A program made the translations under genes and the position numbers. From Vibrio barjaei (GTDB lineage Bacteria; Pseudomonadota; Gammaproteobacteria; Enterobacterales; Vibrionaceae): a stretch of DNA of 64,000 nucleotides. The notes under the pieces were generated by a model. That model was not told the origin of the DNA. It saw only the letters and a program-made list of their open reading frames with translations, and did not search any database. Shown piece after piece: positions 33,972 through 43,171 of this stretch (positions are counted from its first letter, which is position 1; the number at the start of each line of letters is the position of its first letter). Location of the stretch: assembly GCF_001639065.2 (NCBI RefSeq), contig NZ_LQXO02000034.1, positions 1-64,000 on the forward strand, written 5' to 3'.

Positions 33972-34652
33972 TTAGCCGTCAATTCCTACGGCTTCAAGCA
34001 CGTTCGACACGATATCAGCAACAAAGTCAGGGTTCGCATTGGCAATAGGTTCACCGTGGTTGTAACCATAAGTGAGTCCAAACGCTAAGCAACCTGCATT
34101 GCGCGCCGCCAAGATGTCGTTTTTAGAATCCCCGACCATCAACACTTGTTCGGCAGATAACTGCTCTTGCTCCATCAACCAATGTAATGCAATCGGATCC
34201 GGTTTGCGTTTCGGGAACGCATCGCCACCCAGTACATGCTTAAAGTACTTATCGAGCTTATGTTGCTCTAGCAATTCTGGAACAAACTTCGATGGTTTGT
34301 TAGTGAGCAGAGCTAAAGTAAAGCCATTCGCCACCAAGGTATCCAAGGTTTGATGTACAGCTGGATACAAGTGACTTAGCTTATGCCCACTGGCTTTATA
34401 AAAGTCATCAAATAAAGTACGAGCTTTTGCAAGCAACTCTGGTGATAGCTTAGGGTCAACAATGATACTTTGGCTTAATGAGCGACCAATTAAAATATCG
34501 GCACCGTTACCTACGTAGTCACGAACTTGCGCTTCGGTGACACTCGGATAACCTAACTCTTGAACCGCCTGATCAGCCGCTAATGCCAAATCAGGTACGC
34601 TGTCGAGTAACGTCCCATCTAAATCAAAAACAACGAGTTTAATTGCGCTCAT
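33972..34652 (-). CDS. gph: Phosphoglycolate phosphatase
   Basis: The 226-residue HAD-family enzyme has motif I VVFDLDGTLLDS (about 7-18), motif II LLTNKPSKF, motif III around GGDAFPKRKPDP and motif IV VMVGDSKNDILAA. It dephosphorylates 2-phosphoglycolate. The ATG at 34652 is used instead of an upstream TTG that overlaps rpe. It is 17 bp after rpe in the conserved operon. Confidence 0.95.
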   Translation of the reverse strand: MSAIKLVVFDLDGTLLDSVPDLALAADQAVQELGYPSVTEAQVRDYVGNGADILIGRSLSQSIIVDPKLSPELLAKARTLFDDFYKASGHKLSHLYPAVHQTLDTLVANGFTLALLTNKPSKFVPELLEQHKLDKYFKHVLGGDAFPKRKPDPIALHWLMEQEQLSAEQVLMVGDSKNDILAARNAGCLAFGLTYGYNHGEPIANANPDFVADIVSNVLEAVGIDG

Positions 34653-34669
34653 GTCTACTAATTCCAAAT

Positions 34670-35350
34670 CTATTTGCTGTTTTTTACTTTTGCCAGTTCA
34701 GCACGCATCTCGTCGATAACTTCTTTATAGTCTGGACGATTAAAGATTGCGCTACCAGCAACAAACATGTCTGCGCCCGCTTCGGCGATTTCTCGAATAT
34801 TATCGACTTTCACGCCACCATCAATTTCTAAGCGAATGTTACGACCAGAGGCATCAATGCGTTTACGAACTTCACGTAACTTGTCTAGCGTCGACGGAAT
34901 GAAAGATTGACCACCAAAGCCAGGATTCACTGACATCAGTAGAATCAAGTCCACTTTGTCCATGATGTAATCGAGGCACGAAAGAGGCGTTGCTGGGTTG
35001 AGTACTACACCAGCCTGACAACCGTGTTCTTTGATAAGCTGCAGTGTACGATCTACGTGCTCAGACGCTTCAACGTGGAAAGTAATCATACTCGCGCCTG
35101 CTTTAGCAAAATCAGGAACAATGCTATCGACTGGTTTAACCATTAAGTGAACATCGATTGGAGCGGTAATGCCGTAGTCGCGTAGTGCTTTACAGATTGG
35201 TGCACCAAATGTCAGGTTAGGAACATAGTGATTGTCCATCACATCAAAGTGAACCACGTCAGCACCCGCAGCGAGTACTTTTTCAACGTCCTCACCTAGG
35301 CGAGCAAAATCTGCAGAGAGAATGGATGGAGCAATTAAAAAGTCTTTCAT
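34670..35350 (-). CDS. rpe: Ribulose-phosphate 3-epimerase
   Basis: The 226-residue TIM barrel interconverts ribulose-5-phosphate and xylulose-5-phosphate. Signatures include IAPSILSADFARLGEDV, HFDVMDNHYVPNLTFG (metal ligands His and Asp), VNPGFGGQSFIP and EIDGGVKVDN. It lies between dam and gph in the same orientation. Confidence 0.97.
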   Translation of the reverse strand: MKDFLIAPSILSADFARLGEDVEKVLAAGADVVHFDVMDNHYVPNLTFGAPICKALRDYGITAPIDVHLMVKPVDSIVPDFAKAGASMITFHVEASEHVDRTLQLIKEHGCQAGVVLNPATPLSCLDYIMDKVDLILLMSVNPGFGGQSFIPSTLDKLREVRKRIDASGRNIRLEIDGGVKVDNIREIAEAGADMFVAGSAIFNRPDYKEVIDEMRAELAKVKNSK

Positions 35351-35444
35351 ACCTAACCTCAGTTGAATTCAAAGCAAGCGAGTATCGCCAAGTTCGCGCA
35401 ATTCTACCGAAGCGGTTGATTAAATCCTAGCCCTTACCAAGCAG

Positions 35445-36269
35445 TTATTGATCTTGCGGCTCAAATAACGCCAATAATTCGTCAACCTTATTACGACCTG
35501 CACCATTACGGCTGATGGTTCGCTTAACCTTGACCACGTTCAGTTGCGCACCGTGATACAGGCGACGTGTCAAAGTGGTGTCGTGGTTAGAAATCAGCAC
35601 CGGAATGCCACGATCAAACGCAGCGTGCTCAGCAACGTCAGCAAGCGCAGCTTGGTCATCAAGACTAAACCCATTACCCGCGTAAGAGGTAAAGTTGGCT
35701 GTGTTCGATAGTGGTGCGTATGGCGGATCGCAGTATATAACGCTGCCTTTGCGCGCTCGTTTAAAGGTGTCGTGATATCCCTCACAGACAAACGTGGCTT
35801 TCTTCGCTTTTTCAGCAAAGAAAATCAGCTCATTTTCTGGGAAATACGGTTTTTTATAAGAGCCGAAGGGCACATTAAAGCCACCTTTTTTGTTGTAACG
35901 ACACAAGCCGTTAAAACCAAAACGGTTCATATAGAGAAAGGCGACAGAGCGAAATAACACGTCGTCAGTCTGATTAAACTGGGCGCGAATATCCAAATAC
36001 ACTTCTTTGCGATTATGCTCAGCAGTGAATAGGCGCTTTGCTTCAGCGACGTAGGTCTCGGGATCTGTTTTTAACAGATTATAGAGGTTTATTAAATCGG
36101 GATTGATATCGGCAAGTAGATACTGATCGTAGTCAGTATTTAGGAAGATAGACCCTGCACCAACGAAAGGCTCTACCAGCTTTCTTGCGTCTGGCAAATG
36201 CTTTTGAATGTCTTCAACCAAGCCATATTTTCCACCAGCCCACTTAAGAAAGGCGCGTTGCTTTTTCAT
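35445..36269 (-). CDS. dam: DNA adenine methyltransferase Dam
   Basis: The 274-residue enzyme methylates adenine in GATC. The SAM-binding motif is FLKWAGGKYGLVEDI (about 7-21), with FVGAGSIFLN (about 35-44), and the catalytic DPPY lies in VIYCDPPYAPL (about 178-188). In vibrios Dam methylation is essential for start of chromosome 2 replication. It follows damX across a 123-bp gap that holds an inverted repeat at 36340-36360. Confidence 0.97.
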   Translation of the reverse strand: MKKQRAFLKWAGGKYGLVEDIQKHLPDARKLVEPFVGAGSIFLNTDYDQYLLADINPDLINLYNLLKTDPETYVAEAKRLFTAEHNRKEVYLDIRAQFNQTDDVLFRSVAFLYMNRFGFNGLCRYNKKGGFNVPFGSYKKPYFPENELIFFAEKAKKATFVCEGYHDTFKRARKGSVIYCDPPYAPLSNTANFTSYAGNGFSLDDQAALADVAEHAAFDRGIPVLISNHDTTLTRRLYHGAQLNVVKVKRTISRNGAGRNKVDELLALFEPQDQ

Positions 36270-36339
36270 TACTTGCTCTATCTACTGCCACCCCAAAAAT
36301 TAAGGCTGGGGAATATATCATAATTCAATTTGTTATGTT

Positions 36340-36360
36340 GACCTTTCTAGCAGAAAGGTC
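36340..36360. repeat. Inverted repeat between damX and dam
   Basis: GACCTTTCT / AGAAAGGTC arms of nine bases around AGC. There is no T run on either strand, so a terminator is unlikely; it may be an RNA-stability or processing element. Confidence 0.5.
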
Positions 36361-36392
36361 CGTGAAAATAACCCACAATGCTCACCGGAAGG

Positions 36393-37844
36393 TTACTCTT
36401 TCCAACGAGTAATTTCTCGCTGCACTTGGCTAAGCGATTTTGGCCAAGGTCCAAGGGACTGGATTTCTTCCGGCAACGCTTCCGCTGCATCACGTGCCGT
36501 TTGAATACTTGGATACACATCGTAAGTCACAATGTACCACTTTTCATCACCACGCAACGTTGGATAAACACGGACTGGTTTGTCAAAAGTGTGTTGGTTC
36601 AAAAACAGCTGAACGTCTTTTAGCTCCGTCATCGCGGCAATTTGTAACGTATAGCTGTTTGCAGGCAAGGCATTGAGTTCCTCACGAGCGAAAGAAAACG
36701 TAATTGGGGTCTGCAGTTTTTGCGCATTATCCACATCAACTACTTTCACTTTTGGTGTGACCACATTTTGAACCTCAGCAGCTTTTGCCACAGCGACAGC
36801 AGTATTGTCATCTAATAAGGCATCTACGACGTCCGAGGTAATCACAACGCGCTCACCAGACTCGGCTACACCGACACTCGCAGTTTCTGACGTTACCGAA
36901 GGCGGTAGCGAAGCGGTATCATCCGTAGGCTCTAACTGGGACGGCATTTCTTTGTTCGCCCCTTCCGCTTGTTCTTCAGTAGCGGCATCGACTGGTCCAT
37001 CTAAGGTAGGAATCACCGTTTGCTCAATCGGTACTTCGCTAGGCTCTGTGCTCTGTGGCGTTGGCGATTTTAGTAGCCAGCTGTAACCTAAAAATAGCAG
37101 CAAAACGATAACTGCCACTGTTGCTGCAATCTTGGCAGGTGAACCAACCAATGAACGAATAATCACCTTCTTTTCCATTTTTTGCTCTCCTAACGCCAAA
37201 ATCTCACCCGGAAGCGGTTTAATGCTAGTAAACGCGCTTTTGACTCTTTTTTCAACGCTTTCATCAATATAGCGCAGTACCAGAGTATCAAAAAAACGCT
37301 CAGCTTCCGCGTCGGTCAGCTCATCAACATCCAGCTCTACTGGTTTACTATCAAGACCATGACTTAATCGCGACAATCGAGAACTGAGCGAATCGCTAGC
37401 ACTGAATAACACGATACTGATGTTCTGTTTAGTGACATGCAAAGAGGCGGTATACAGTAGCCATAGCTCGGCAAGCAAGGCTTGTGATATGTGCTGAGCA
37501 TCATCGACAACAATCACAATATTGCTCGCCTCACCCTCTAAAATACGCTCAACGCTGTCATGCAGTGAGTCAGTAGCGCTGTACATTGAATGAGGAAAGA
37601 GTTGACGAAGAATGTTACTGCGGTTCACTTCATCATCTTGATTCGCAAAACAAGTAATCAGTGATTGGTTTTTGCCATGTGCCCAGGCTTCGAGATAGCG
37701 GTGTGCAAGCCAAGTTTTTCCGGCGCCAGATTCACCTTTTATGACGACAAAACTCGACGCAAATTGGGTCAGTAGCTGCACGCGCTCTAGTAGTTGGGTC
37801 TGCGAATCTAATTCCAATACTCGCAGCTCATACGACAAACTCAT
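36393..37844 (-). CDS. damX: DamX: ATPase-domain and SPOR-domain cell-division protein
   Basis: The 483-residue protein has an ExeA-like AAA ATPase domain (about 10-215) with Walker A KGESGAGKTW (about 37-46) and Walker B IVIVVDDAQH. A single membrane segment (about 232-252) and a Pro/Thr/Glu-rich linker follow, and a C-terminal SPOR domain (about 395-470, YTLQIAAMTELKDVQLFLNQH) binds denuded septal peptidoglycan. The end, PWPKSLSQVQREI, matches E. coli DamX. E. coli DamX lacks this ATPase domain as I remember it. It lies between aroB and dam, as in enterics. Confidence 0.9.
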   Translation of the reverse strand: MSLSYELRVLELDSQTQLLERVQLLTQFASSFVVIKGESGAGKTWLAHRYLEAWAHGKNQSLITCFANQDDEVNRSNILRQLFPHSMYSATDSLHDSVERILEGEASNIVIVVDDAQHISQALLAELWLLYTASLHVTKQNISIVLFSASDSLSSRLSRLSHGLDSKPVELDVDELTDAEAERFFDTLVLRYIDESVEKRVKSAFTSIKPLPGEILALGEQKMEKKVIIRSLVGSPAKIAATVAVIVLLLFLGYSWLLKSPTPQSTEPSEVPIEQTVIPTLDGPVDAATEEQAEGANKEMPSQLEPTDDTASLPPSVTSETASVGVAESGERVVITSDVVDALLDDNTAVAVAKAAEVQNVVTPKVKVVDVDNAQKLQTPITFSFAREELNALPANSYTLQIAAMTELKDVQLFLNQHTFDKPVRVYPTLRGDEKWYIVTYDVYPSIQTARDAAEALPEEIQSLGPWPKSLSQVQREITRWKE

Positions 37845-37874
37845 TCTGATCCTATCTACCTAGTCATTAAACCT

Positions 37875-37898
37875 AAAAAAGGCCCCATTACGGAGCCT
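37875..37898 (-). terminator. Terminator of aroB
   Basis: GGCTCC / GGGGCC stem (one G-U pair) with an ATTA-type loop and six T residues on the minus strand lies between aroB and damX. Confidence 0.65.
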
Positions 37899-37936
37899 CA
37901 CATCTAACTTACTTTCATAGCATCGACAATATCGAA

Positions 37937-39022
37937 CTATTGTCGGCACAAGTCGATAGCTTGTTTGATGATGTCACTCGGAACGTCAGAAACCACCTGA
38001 GCAGTACCAACAGACGTTGGTAGCACAAGGCGTAACTTACCCGACAAGACTTTTTTATCACGCATCATATGCTTGATAAAGTCTTCAAAACTCATTGATT
38101 CCGGAGTGTGTACAGGCAATTTAGCGCGCTCTAGCAACGTGATAATACGAGCTACTTGCTCTGCGGTTATATCGCCAAGCAAATGCGCGGTATGGGCGGC
38201 CATGGCTGTACCGGAAGAGACTGCCTCTCCATGTAACCATTTACCATACCCTAGTTCTGCTTCAATCGCATGACCAAATGTATGACCTAGATTCAATAAC
38301 GCGCGAATACCCGATTCTTTCTCATCTTGAGCCACAACCTCGGCCTTAATCTGACAGCAACGAGCAATAGCATAAGTCAGAGCTTGTTGATCCAATGCAT
38401 AAAGCTTATCGAGATTTTGCTCTAGCCATTCAAAGAAGGCTTCATCATAAATGACGCCGTACTTGATCACCTCAGCAACACCCGCGGCGAATTCACGCTC
38501 AGGTAAGGTCTTAAGACAGTTGGTATCAATGATGACAGATTGAGGCTGATAGAAAGCACCAATCATGTTTTTGCCAAGCTCGTGATTAACGGCGGTTTTG
38601 CCGCCCACAGATGAGTCGACTTGGGATAATAGCGTGGTTGGGATTTGAACAAAATCCACACCACGTTGATAGCAAGCGGCAGAAAAACCGACAAGATCGC
38701 CAATCACACCACCACCAAGGGCAACAACCACTACATCACGACCATAGTTACCTGACAGTAAATGTGTCATGACCGTATTGAAGGTGTCTAATGTCTTGTA
38801 TTGCTCACCATCAGGCAGTTCGAGTAATGAGGTTTTGCAACCTTTGTTATCAAGCTGCTTAAGAATAGCATCAGCGTAGAGGGGGGAAACGGTGGTGTTA
38901 GTGATAACAACCACTGATTTTCCATCTGGAATTTGGGCAAATTGAGCCGAGTCATTAAATAACCCGGCACCAATTGAAATTGGGTAGCTACGCTCACCAA
39001 GTTCGACCGTAATCCGTTCCAT
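37937..39022 (-). CDS. aroB: 3-Dehydroquinate synthase
   Basis: The 361-residue zinc- and NAD-dependent enzyme makes 3-dehydroquinate in the shikimate pathway. Visible motifs are DGEQYKTLDT (about 82-91), VALGGGVIGDLVGFSAA (about 106-122), IPTTLLSQVDSSVGGKTAVN (about 127-146), and the metal-binding RALLNLGHTFGHAIE (about 244-258). It lies 28 bp after aroK in the same orientation. Confidence 0.97.
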   Translation of the reverse strand: MERITVELGERSYPISIGAGLFNDSAQFAQIPDGKSVVVITNTTVSPLYADAILKQLDNKGCKTSLLELPDGEQYKTLDTFNTVMTHLLSGNYGRDVVVVALGGGVIGDLVGFSAACYQRGVDFVQIPTTLLSQVDSSVGGKTAVNHELGKNMIGAFYQPQSVIIDTNCLKTLPEREFAAGVAEVIKYGVIYDEAFFEWLEQNLDKLYALDQQALTYAIARCCQIKAEVVAQDEKESGIRALLNLGHTFGHAIEAELGYGKWLHGEAVSSGTAMAAHTAHLLGDITAEQVARIITLLERAKLPVHTPESMSFEDFIKHMMRDKKVLSGKLRLVLPTSVGTAQVVSDVPSDIIKQAIDLCRQ

Positions 39023-39050
39023 GGTTTGCTCTCCTATTGAAGAAAGAAAG

Positions 39051-39575
39051 TTAGACTTGACCTTCTTCTAGCATTTTTACGATCTGGTTGGCTACCACTT
39101 TTGCACTTTGATCATCAGTACGAACCACGTAGTCCGCCACATCTTTGTAAAGATCATTGCGCTCGTCCGCTAGAGACTCAAGTACTTCACGCGGGTTGTC
39201 CGTTTGAAGCAGCGGGCGTTTTTTGTCGCGATTTGTGCGAGCAAGCTGTTTTTCGATGGTTGTTTCAAGATAGACAACAATACCACGCGCAGAAAGGCGA
39301 TTACGGTTGTCTTTACTTTTAACTGAACCACCACCTGTAGCAAGTACAATACCTTGCTGTTCGGTTAGATCATTAATAACGGTTTCTTCGCGTTTGCGAA
39401 AACCTTCTTCACCTTCAACGTCAAACACCCATGCGATGTCTGCGCCTGTGCGCTCTTCAATTACTGTATCAGAGTCAACAAACTCCATATGTAGTTGTTG
39501 AGCTAGGTGTCTACCGATTGTACTTTTGCCGGCACCCATAGGGCCAACAAGAAAAATATTACGTTTCTCAGCCAT
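39051..39575 (-). CDS. aroK: Shikimate kinase I
   Basis: The 174-residue P-loop kinase phosphorylates shikimate. Walker A is GPMGAGKST (about 11-19), GGGSVKSK binds shikimate, and RDKKRPLL is the lid. It is close to E. coli AroK. I prefer the ATG at 39575 (MAEKRNIFLVG); three codons earlier is another ATG. It opens aroK-aroB-damX-dam and follows pilQ by 194 bp. Confidence 0.97.
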   Translation of the reverse strand: MAEKRNIFLVGPMGAGKSTIGRHLAQQLHMEFVDSDTVIEERTGADIAWVFDVEGEEGFRKREETVINDLTEQQGIVLATGGGSVKSKDNRNRLSARGIVVYLETTIEKQLARTNRDKKRPLLQTDNPREVLESLADERNDLYKDVADYVVRTDDQSAKVVANQIVKMLEEGQV

Positions 39576-39769
39576 GTTTAGCATTAATTTACAACGTTAA
39601 TTCAATGACATCGCCACAAGAAAAGACCGAAAAGGAGCCTCGGAAAAAGGGCTTGTGGCACCAATTCCTCACAGATAAGTCGTGATAAGACCCGAAATTA
39701 TCAAGGTAAGGTGCCTTGAATGCAACTTTATTTTTAGCCATTTTAAATTATTCGATATTTTACAAATAG

Positions 39770-41479
39770 TTACTGCGAAATAATCTTAGGAGTCACGAAG
39801 ATCAGTAACTCATTCTTACCGATGTTTTCATAGGTTCGTCTAAATAATGCACCCAGACCCGGAATATCGCCAAGAAGTGGCACTTTATCCACCTTGCTGG
39901 TCATGGCATGTTGAAAAATACCGCCTAGCACCACAGTTTCGCCATCGTTAACCAGAACTTGAGTCCCTATCCTTTGAGTATCAATCGCTACAGTTTCACC
40001 TTCTAGGGTTTTCAGCACTTCACCAACTCTATCTTGAGTCACATCTAAGTCGAGAATAAGACGATTGTCGGGCGTGATCTGCGGGGTCACCGTCAAAGAA
40101 AGCACCGCTTTTTTGAACTCAACCGCTGTCGCTCCACTTGATGTCGATTTCAAATAAGGAATTTCAGTTCCCTGCTCTATATACGCAGACTTTTTATTGG
40201 TGGTGATAAGACGAGGGCTAGATATGATTTCTGCCTTCGATTCACTTTGTAGTGCGGACAACTCTAAATCAAGTAACGTATTTGAGCCGAGGCTTGCCAC
40301 CTGAAATGCGATACTGGCGGCATTGTCAGACAATGCACCCAAGTTAACATTAAGGAAATCATCAATGTCGACCTCTCCCCCACCGATACCAGAGGAAGCA
40401 AGGTTCCCTTCTATCGTACTGCCGATCGTGGTGTCACCATTTATCGATGTATAACCCCATCGTATCCCCAACTCTTCAATATTACCCTCTTTGATAGTAA
40501 CCACTCGCGCTTCAATCTGTACCTGTTTCACGGGTATATCGAGTGAGGCAATGATCTCTTTAATTACCCGAAGATTTTCCGGCAGTTCCCGCACCAGTAA
40601 CGCATTAGTTCGTTCATCTATGGCGACTGAGCCTCGTTCAGACAACATGCTGACACTACTTTCGCCACCTATCATCGCTGCCACATCCGCCGCTTTGGCA
40701 TAGTTGATGTTAATGATTTCCGATTTAAGTTGACCGATTTGCTCGGCCAAGCGACTCTTTTCTAACGCCTGTTTCTCTTGCAAATCTAACTCTGCTTTTG
40801 GAGCCACCAAGATGATGTTGCCTTTTACCCGTTTATCTAACCCTTTTACTCGCAGGATAATGTCGAGTACTTCCGTCCATGGCACACCATCTAAACGTAA
40901 GGTTAAGTTGCCTTGGACACTATCGGAAGCCACTAAGTTAAAGTGGTTATAGTCAGCCAGAAGCTGCAATACACTGCGTACAGGAATGTCTTGAAAATTG
41001 ATTGAAGTGAGCTTGCCACGATGACGACCAAACAGTTTTTGTTCATCACTTTGTTGCTGAGACAGAGGTAAAATTGTCACTTTCAGCTGTTTACCATGCA
41101 TCGTATATTGATATTGAACTGACGTGGCCGTCTCGACAAAGATCCGAACATCTGGACTGTCATCGAATAGTTCTATTTGATTCACTGCTGTAGAAAAATC
41201 CTTGACATCCAAAATCGCTAACTTGTCTGACGCTATTTTGGTTTGCTTTACCACAATCTTTATTCCTTGAGACTCGGCGCTAATATCCACAACACTGCCA
41301 ACATGAGAAAGCTCAACAACGAGTACTGCACGCTTCTGTTTATCTAGTTCAAATGAGACATCAACAAGTTGATTAGTTTGGGGAGTGGCAAGCAAGTCAG
41401 TACTGATGAGCAACACCCATAAATAGACTGCCCCCCTCCAAATGGACAACATTTTTCTCGTCACTATTTGTATCTCCAT
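39770..41479 (-). CDS. pilQ: Type IV pilus secretin PilQ
   Basis: The 569-residue protein forms the outer-membrane channel for type IV pilus extrusion and DNA uptake during competence. A hydrophobic signal segment (about 12-32) is followed by an AMIN-like region, a secretin/TonB short N-terminal domain (about 160-235), N-domains and the C-terminal secretin domain (about 320-565) with VPLLGDIPGLGALFR. The ATG shares one base with the pilP stop (TAATG), so translation is coupled; the longer frame is not used. Confidence 0.93.
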   Translation of the reverse strand: MEIQIVTRKMLSIWRGAVYLWVLLISTDLLATPQTNQLVDVSFELDKQKRAVLVVELSHVGSVVDISAESQGIKIVVKQTKIASDKLAILDVKDFSTAVNQIELFDDSPDVRIFVETATSVQYQYTMHGKQLKVTILPLSQQQSDEQKLFGRHRGKLTSINFQDIPVRSVLQLLADYNHFNLVASDSVQGNLTLRLDGVPWTEVLDIILRVKGLDKRVKGNIILVAPKAELDLQEKQALEKSRLAEQIGQLKSEIININYAKAADVAAMIGGESSVSMLSERGSVAIDERTNALLVRELPENLRVIKEIIASLDIPVKQVQIEARVVTIKEGNIEELGIRWGYTSINGDTTIGSTIEGNLASSGIGGGEVDIDDFLNVNLGALSDNAASIAFQVASLGSNTLLDLELSALQSESKAEIISSPRLITTNKKSAYIEQGTEIPYLKSTSSGATAVEFKKAVLSLTVTPQITPDNRLILDLDVTQDRVGEVLKTLEGETVAIDTQRIGTQVLVNDGETVVLGGIFQHAMTSKVDKVPLLGDIPGLGALFRRTYENIGKNELLIFVTPKIISQ

Positions 41480-41991
41480 TACTTCAGTGCCAATGTGATT
41501 TGCCTTTGACGCCAACACCCTAATCCATCGGGAAGCATCTCATGAATAATTAGCTTATCTGCTGTTATCCGCTTAATTAGGCCACGGTTTTCACCTATGT
41601 ATTGTCCCACGCTCACTGTCACTATTCGATTTATAGGTAAAGCCACTAGTCCTCTGCGCTGCTCCCCTTTCCCCATTACTCCTTTCAATTGCATATCATT
41701 AAGCGAGTAACGCTCTAAAGACACTTTGCTGCGGACCTTAGGCTGCCAGCAGGATAAGTTGGCCACAGATTGAGAATGATTCTGAATCATTGCAGGCAAA
41801 TCAAAGGGGGAGCTCCGATTTGTGGGCGTAAACTTGATGACCTCGATAGTAGGGAAAAGCGGCATATCAGCTTTTGTTGTTTGCGCCTCTCGCAACACCT
41901 GAGTGACGAACTCGTTCAATGACTCCTGTTTTGCTCGGCAACCTATTAACACTGCAGTGCTGATAAGCATCAAACTAATTCTTACCAGCAT
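41479..41991 (-). CDS. pilP: Type IV pilus lipoprotein PilP
   Basis: The 170-residue lipoprotein has a signal sequence ending in the lipobox LIGC (Cys about residue 18), then SLNEFVTQV and the C-terminal beta domain (GQYIGENRGLIKRITADKLI). It links the PilMNO inner-membrane complex to PilQ. Its start overlaps pilO by 17 bp. Confidence 0.92.
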   Translation of the reverse strand: MLVRISLMLISTAVLIGCRAKQESLNEFVTQVLREAQTTKADMPLFPTIEVIKFTPTNRSSPFDLPAMIQNHSQSVANLSCWQPKVRSKVSLERYSLNDMQLKGVMGKGEQRRGLVALPINRIVTVSVGQYIGENRGLIKRITADKLIIHEMLPDGLGCWRQRQITLALK

Positions 41992-42571
41992 CACCTCTCT
42001 CCCCAAAATCCTCACGCAGTTGATAGGTTGCAGCTTGTACGCGGAAATGTAATACACTGCTTTCCTGACTCACTCGCTGCCACTCGCCATCTTCGATAAG
42101 CACCATCCTAGATAACTCGGCAATAGCCTGACTAAAGTGACCTATGTCGTTGTAATTTCCGGTGAGTTCTATATTTATTGGCAGCTTATAGAGAAAGTGT
42201 TCTGAAGCTCGCTTGCCCCAGTCAATTCGAGTGAAAGTGAGTTGGTTGTGCAGCCCTTCTTCGTTAACACCCGCAAGTAACCTCGCGAGTTCTTGTTGGA
42301 CCGGTAATAAATGAAGTAACCGTTGATAATGACTTCTCATCAGCTCAAGTTGCTGCTTTTTATTAGGTAGGCTCGCGGCTTGCGCGACCGCTGTTTTTAA
42401 CTCTATTTTTAACCGCTGTTCCAATTGCACAGCTCGTTCTAAGTCATCAGAAGAAGACTTTGCAGTAAACCAAAAACATGCATAACTCGATAACATGAAA
42501 ACCAATAAACCGATAATAAGCTGGTGTTTAAATGGCCAATCTTTTATGTCATCCAGTTCAAAGTCCAACAC
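41975..42571 (-). CDS. pilO: Type IV pilus inner-membrane protein PilO
   Basis: The 198-residue protein has a short cytoplasmic N-terminus (MLDFELDDIKDWPF), one membrane segment (about 18-36), a coiled coil (about 42-95) and a periplasmic ferredoxin-like domain. It pairs with PilN in the alignment complex. It starts six bases after the pilN stop. Confidence 0.92.
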   Translation of the reverse strand: MLDFELDDIKDWPFKHQLIIGLLVFMLSSYACFWFTAKSSSDDLERAVQLEQRLKIELKTAVAQAASLPNKKQQLELMRSHYQRLLHLLPVQQELARLLAGVNEEGLHNQLTFTRIDWGKRASEHFLYKLPINIELTGNYNDIGHFSQAIAELSRMVLIEDGEWQRVSQESSVLHFRVQAATYQLREDFGERGDAGKN

Positions 42572-42577
42572 TTGTCG

Positions 42578-43171
42578 TTACCCCACTTCTTTCGACTGAG
42601 ACGTATTTGGTGCTGGCGACAACAAGGTCCTCAGAGACACTTGAAACGAGAGCTCAAATGCTTGGTAGCTTTTATCAAACCGCTGACGCCCATGAACAAT
42701 AGAGTGAATTTCGACATAACTAACAGTGGGTTCCTGTTCAAATCGTTCCAGCATTTCGGCAAGCAGCGCTGTATTTTCACTGATACCAAACAGTTTAAAA
42801 CGCTGTCCTCGCATACGAATCTTATCGATATACACACCTTGGGGAATCAGCGTTGGAATCAGATTCATTACTGCTGTCGTTTTTCCTCGTTCCACTTGCA
42901 GTGTTTGCACCAACTCTAGACGCTCCAGCAGATTTTCGTATTGAGTAGCGACATCCGATAGCTGATTCATCCGTTGCCTTTGTTCAGTAATAGCTTGCTG
43001 AAGATAGGCAACACGCTGATTCTGAATCGCCACCTCCGACTCGAGATGGTGGACCGCTAATGTGGAGACAAAATAGCCACCTAATACAGCAGTGATGATC
43101 AATACTACAAAGCGCTGTCGGTGATGACGACGGCGCTGCTCACGCCAAGGCAGTAAATTAATCACTGACAT
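42578..43171 (-). CDS. pilN: Type IV pilus inner-membrane protein PilN
   Basis: The 197-residue protein opens with the family motif INLLPWREQRRR, which binds PilM, then has one membrane segment (about 24-42), a coiled coil (about 45-95) and a periplasmic domain. It is adjacent to pilM with no gap. Confidence 0.93.
   Translation of the reverse strand: MSVINLLPWREQRRRHHRQRFVVLIITAVLGGYFVSTLAVHHLESEVAIQNQRVAYLQQAITEQRQRMNQLSDVATQYENLLERLELVQTLQVERGKTTAVMNLIPTLIPQGVYIDKIRMRGQRFKLFGISENTALLAEMLERFEQEPTVSYVEIHSIVHGRQRFDKSYQAFELSFQVSLRTLLSPAPNTSQSKEVG

Noticed and set aside
41479..41518. Longer pilQ start
   Set aside because: It would extend into pilP; the ATG overlapping the pilP stop fits the coupled operon layout.
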